12,869 bases of DNA from Ruminococcus sp. UBA946. Its GTDB lineage: Bacteria; Bacillota; Clostridia; Oscillospirales; Ruminococcaceae. The notes under the pieces are model-generated. The model made no database searches and was not told the origin of the DNA. It worked only from the letters and a program-made list of their open reading frames with translations. Where the stretch lies: contig DBCY01000036.1 in the NCBI GenBank assembly GCA_002293295.1, positions 18,662 through 31,530 on the forward strand, in the 5' to 3' direction. Below are positions 12,523-12,869 of the stretch, piece after piece. Within the stretch, counting starts at the first letter, position 1; each line of letters begins with the position of its first letter. Position numbers and translations under genes: made by a program.

Positions 12523-12869
12523 TTTGTAACCATTCCTTTCAGTATGTTGAGACCCGGACACTTGATTCATAAGATTTATTTATAATGTCACGTTCAGGAA
12601 CATTTAACGGTACAGTTTTATATTATAATAGTGATATTATACGGTTATTATGTGTATTGAAATATAGGACTGATATATAATCTATAACGCCTCTTTACAT
12701 TATACAATGTTTTTTAGTAATTGTACAGTGGGATAATATGTTTTATTCTAAATACACAAAAATTAACAGCAAAATACATAATTATTCACAACGTTATCGG
12801 TTAACGGTTGCAAAAAGACGGCTGGTATTGTATAATAAATAATAATTGACTATTATTACAAGCAGTGAT
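12523..12869. other. AT-rich intergenic region at the right edge
   Basis: These bases lie upstream of the hydrolase gene and hold no convincing gene. Several TATAAT-like words on the minus strand (near 12622-12641) could be the hydrolase operon promoter, but none has a good -35. A small hairpin ACATT-ATAC-AATGT followed by T's (12697-12715) is weak. CGTTA/TAACG arms (12792-12796, 12802-12806) precede the rightward promoter at 12808-12836. Confidence 0.5.
12808..12836 (+). promoter_or_regulatory. Rightward sigma-A-like promoter at the window edge
   Basis: TTGCAA (12808-12813), a 17-base spacer and a perfect TATAAT (12831-12836). The -35 lies just right of a short inverted repeat CGTTA/TAACG (12792-12806). 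The gene it drives begins outside the window. Confidence 0.55.

Noticed and set aside
1..12869. Phage, CRISPR, defence system, rRNA or tRNA genes
   Set aside because: I looked for repeat-spacer arrays, integrase or transposase motifs and tRNA-like cloverleafs and saw none; the lone XRE gene has no phage context.

Overview
The window looks like a chromosomal piece of a spore-forming, low-to-middle GC Firmicute of the class Clostridia. Three things point there. It carries two sporulation genes (gpr and spoVAC). gpr and rpsT lie back to back, an arrangement also found in Bacillus. The ribosome-binding sites are strong AGGAGG types, and the promoters are sigma-A-like (TTGxxx, 17 bases, TATAAT). 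The genus cannot be fixed from the sequence alone.

Layout, left to right. (1) 1-917: the edge of a dispersed palindromic repeat, then a minus-strand gene for a zinc-ribbon, BspA-type leucine-rich-repeat membrane protein that is visibly AT-richer than its neighbours. (2) 1038-2694, minus strand: an nfeD-like / SPFH (stomatin, paraslipin) membrane operon with its own promoter and a clear terminator. (3) 2821-5567, plus strand: dusB (tRNA dihydrouridine synthase), rimI (N-terminal acetyltransferase) and tsaD (t6A37 tRNA modification), ending in a hairpin terminator. A 124-base dusB-rimI gap holds a GC-rich palindrome plus four 7-base repeats. (4) 5597-8440, plus strand: a promoter, a small antitoxin-like acidic protein, and polA, which overlaps it by 20 bases. 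(5) 8455-8731, minus strand: a small XRE/Cro repressor convergent with polA. (6) 9032-10376, minus strand: gpr (spore protease) followed by spoVAC (spore DPA channel subunit). (7) 10588-11081, plus strand: rpsT with a strong promoter and a roughly 195-base structured leader. (8) 11129-12522, minus strand: a two-gene unit encoding a permuted papain-like (YiiX/NlpC-P60-type) hydrolase and a two-transmembrane protein of unknown function. A good promoter facing right at 12808-12836 serves a gene beyond the window.

How the parts fit together: most of the window is housekeeping (tRNA modification, DNA repair and replication, ribosome, membrane microdomains) plus spore germination. GPR degrades the DNA-protecting SASPs, and SpoVAC belongs to the channel that moves Ca-dipicolinate, so both serve the developing or germinating spore. 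I found no phage, CRISPR, defence island, rRNA or tRNA gene, and no clearly novel multi-gene system. The points most worth a second look are the long rpsT leader, spoVAC downstream of gpr without spoVAD/E, the very short GPR, the antitoxin-like gene coupled to polA, the hydrolase/membrane-protein pair, and the palindrome-plus-heptamer repeat.
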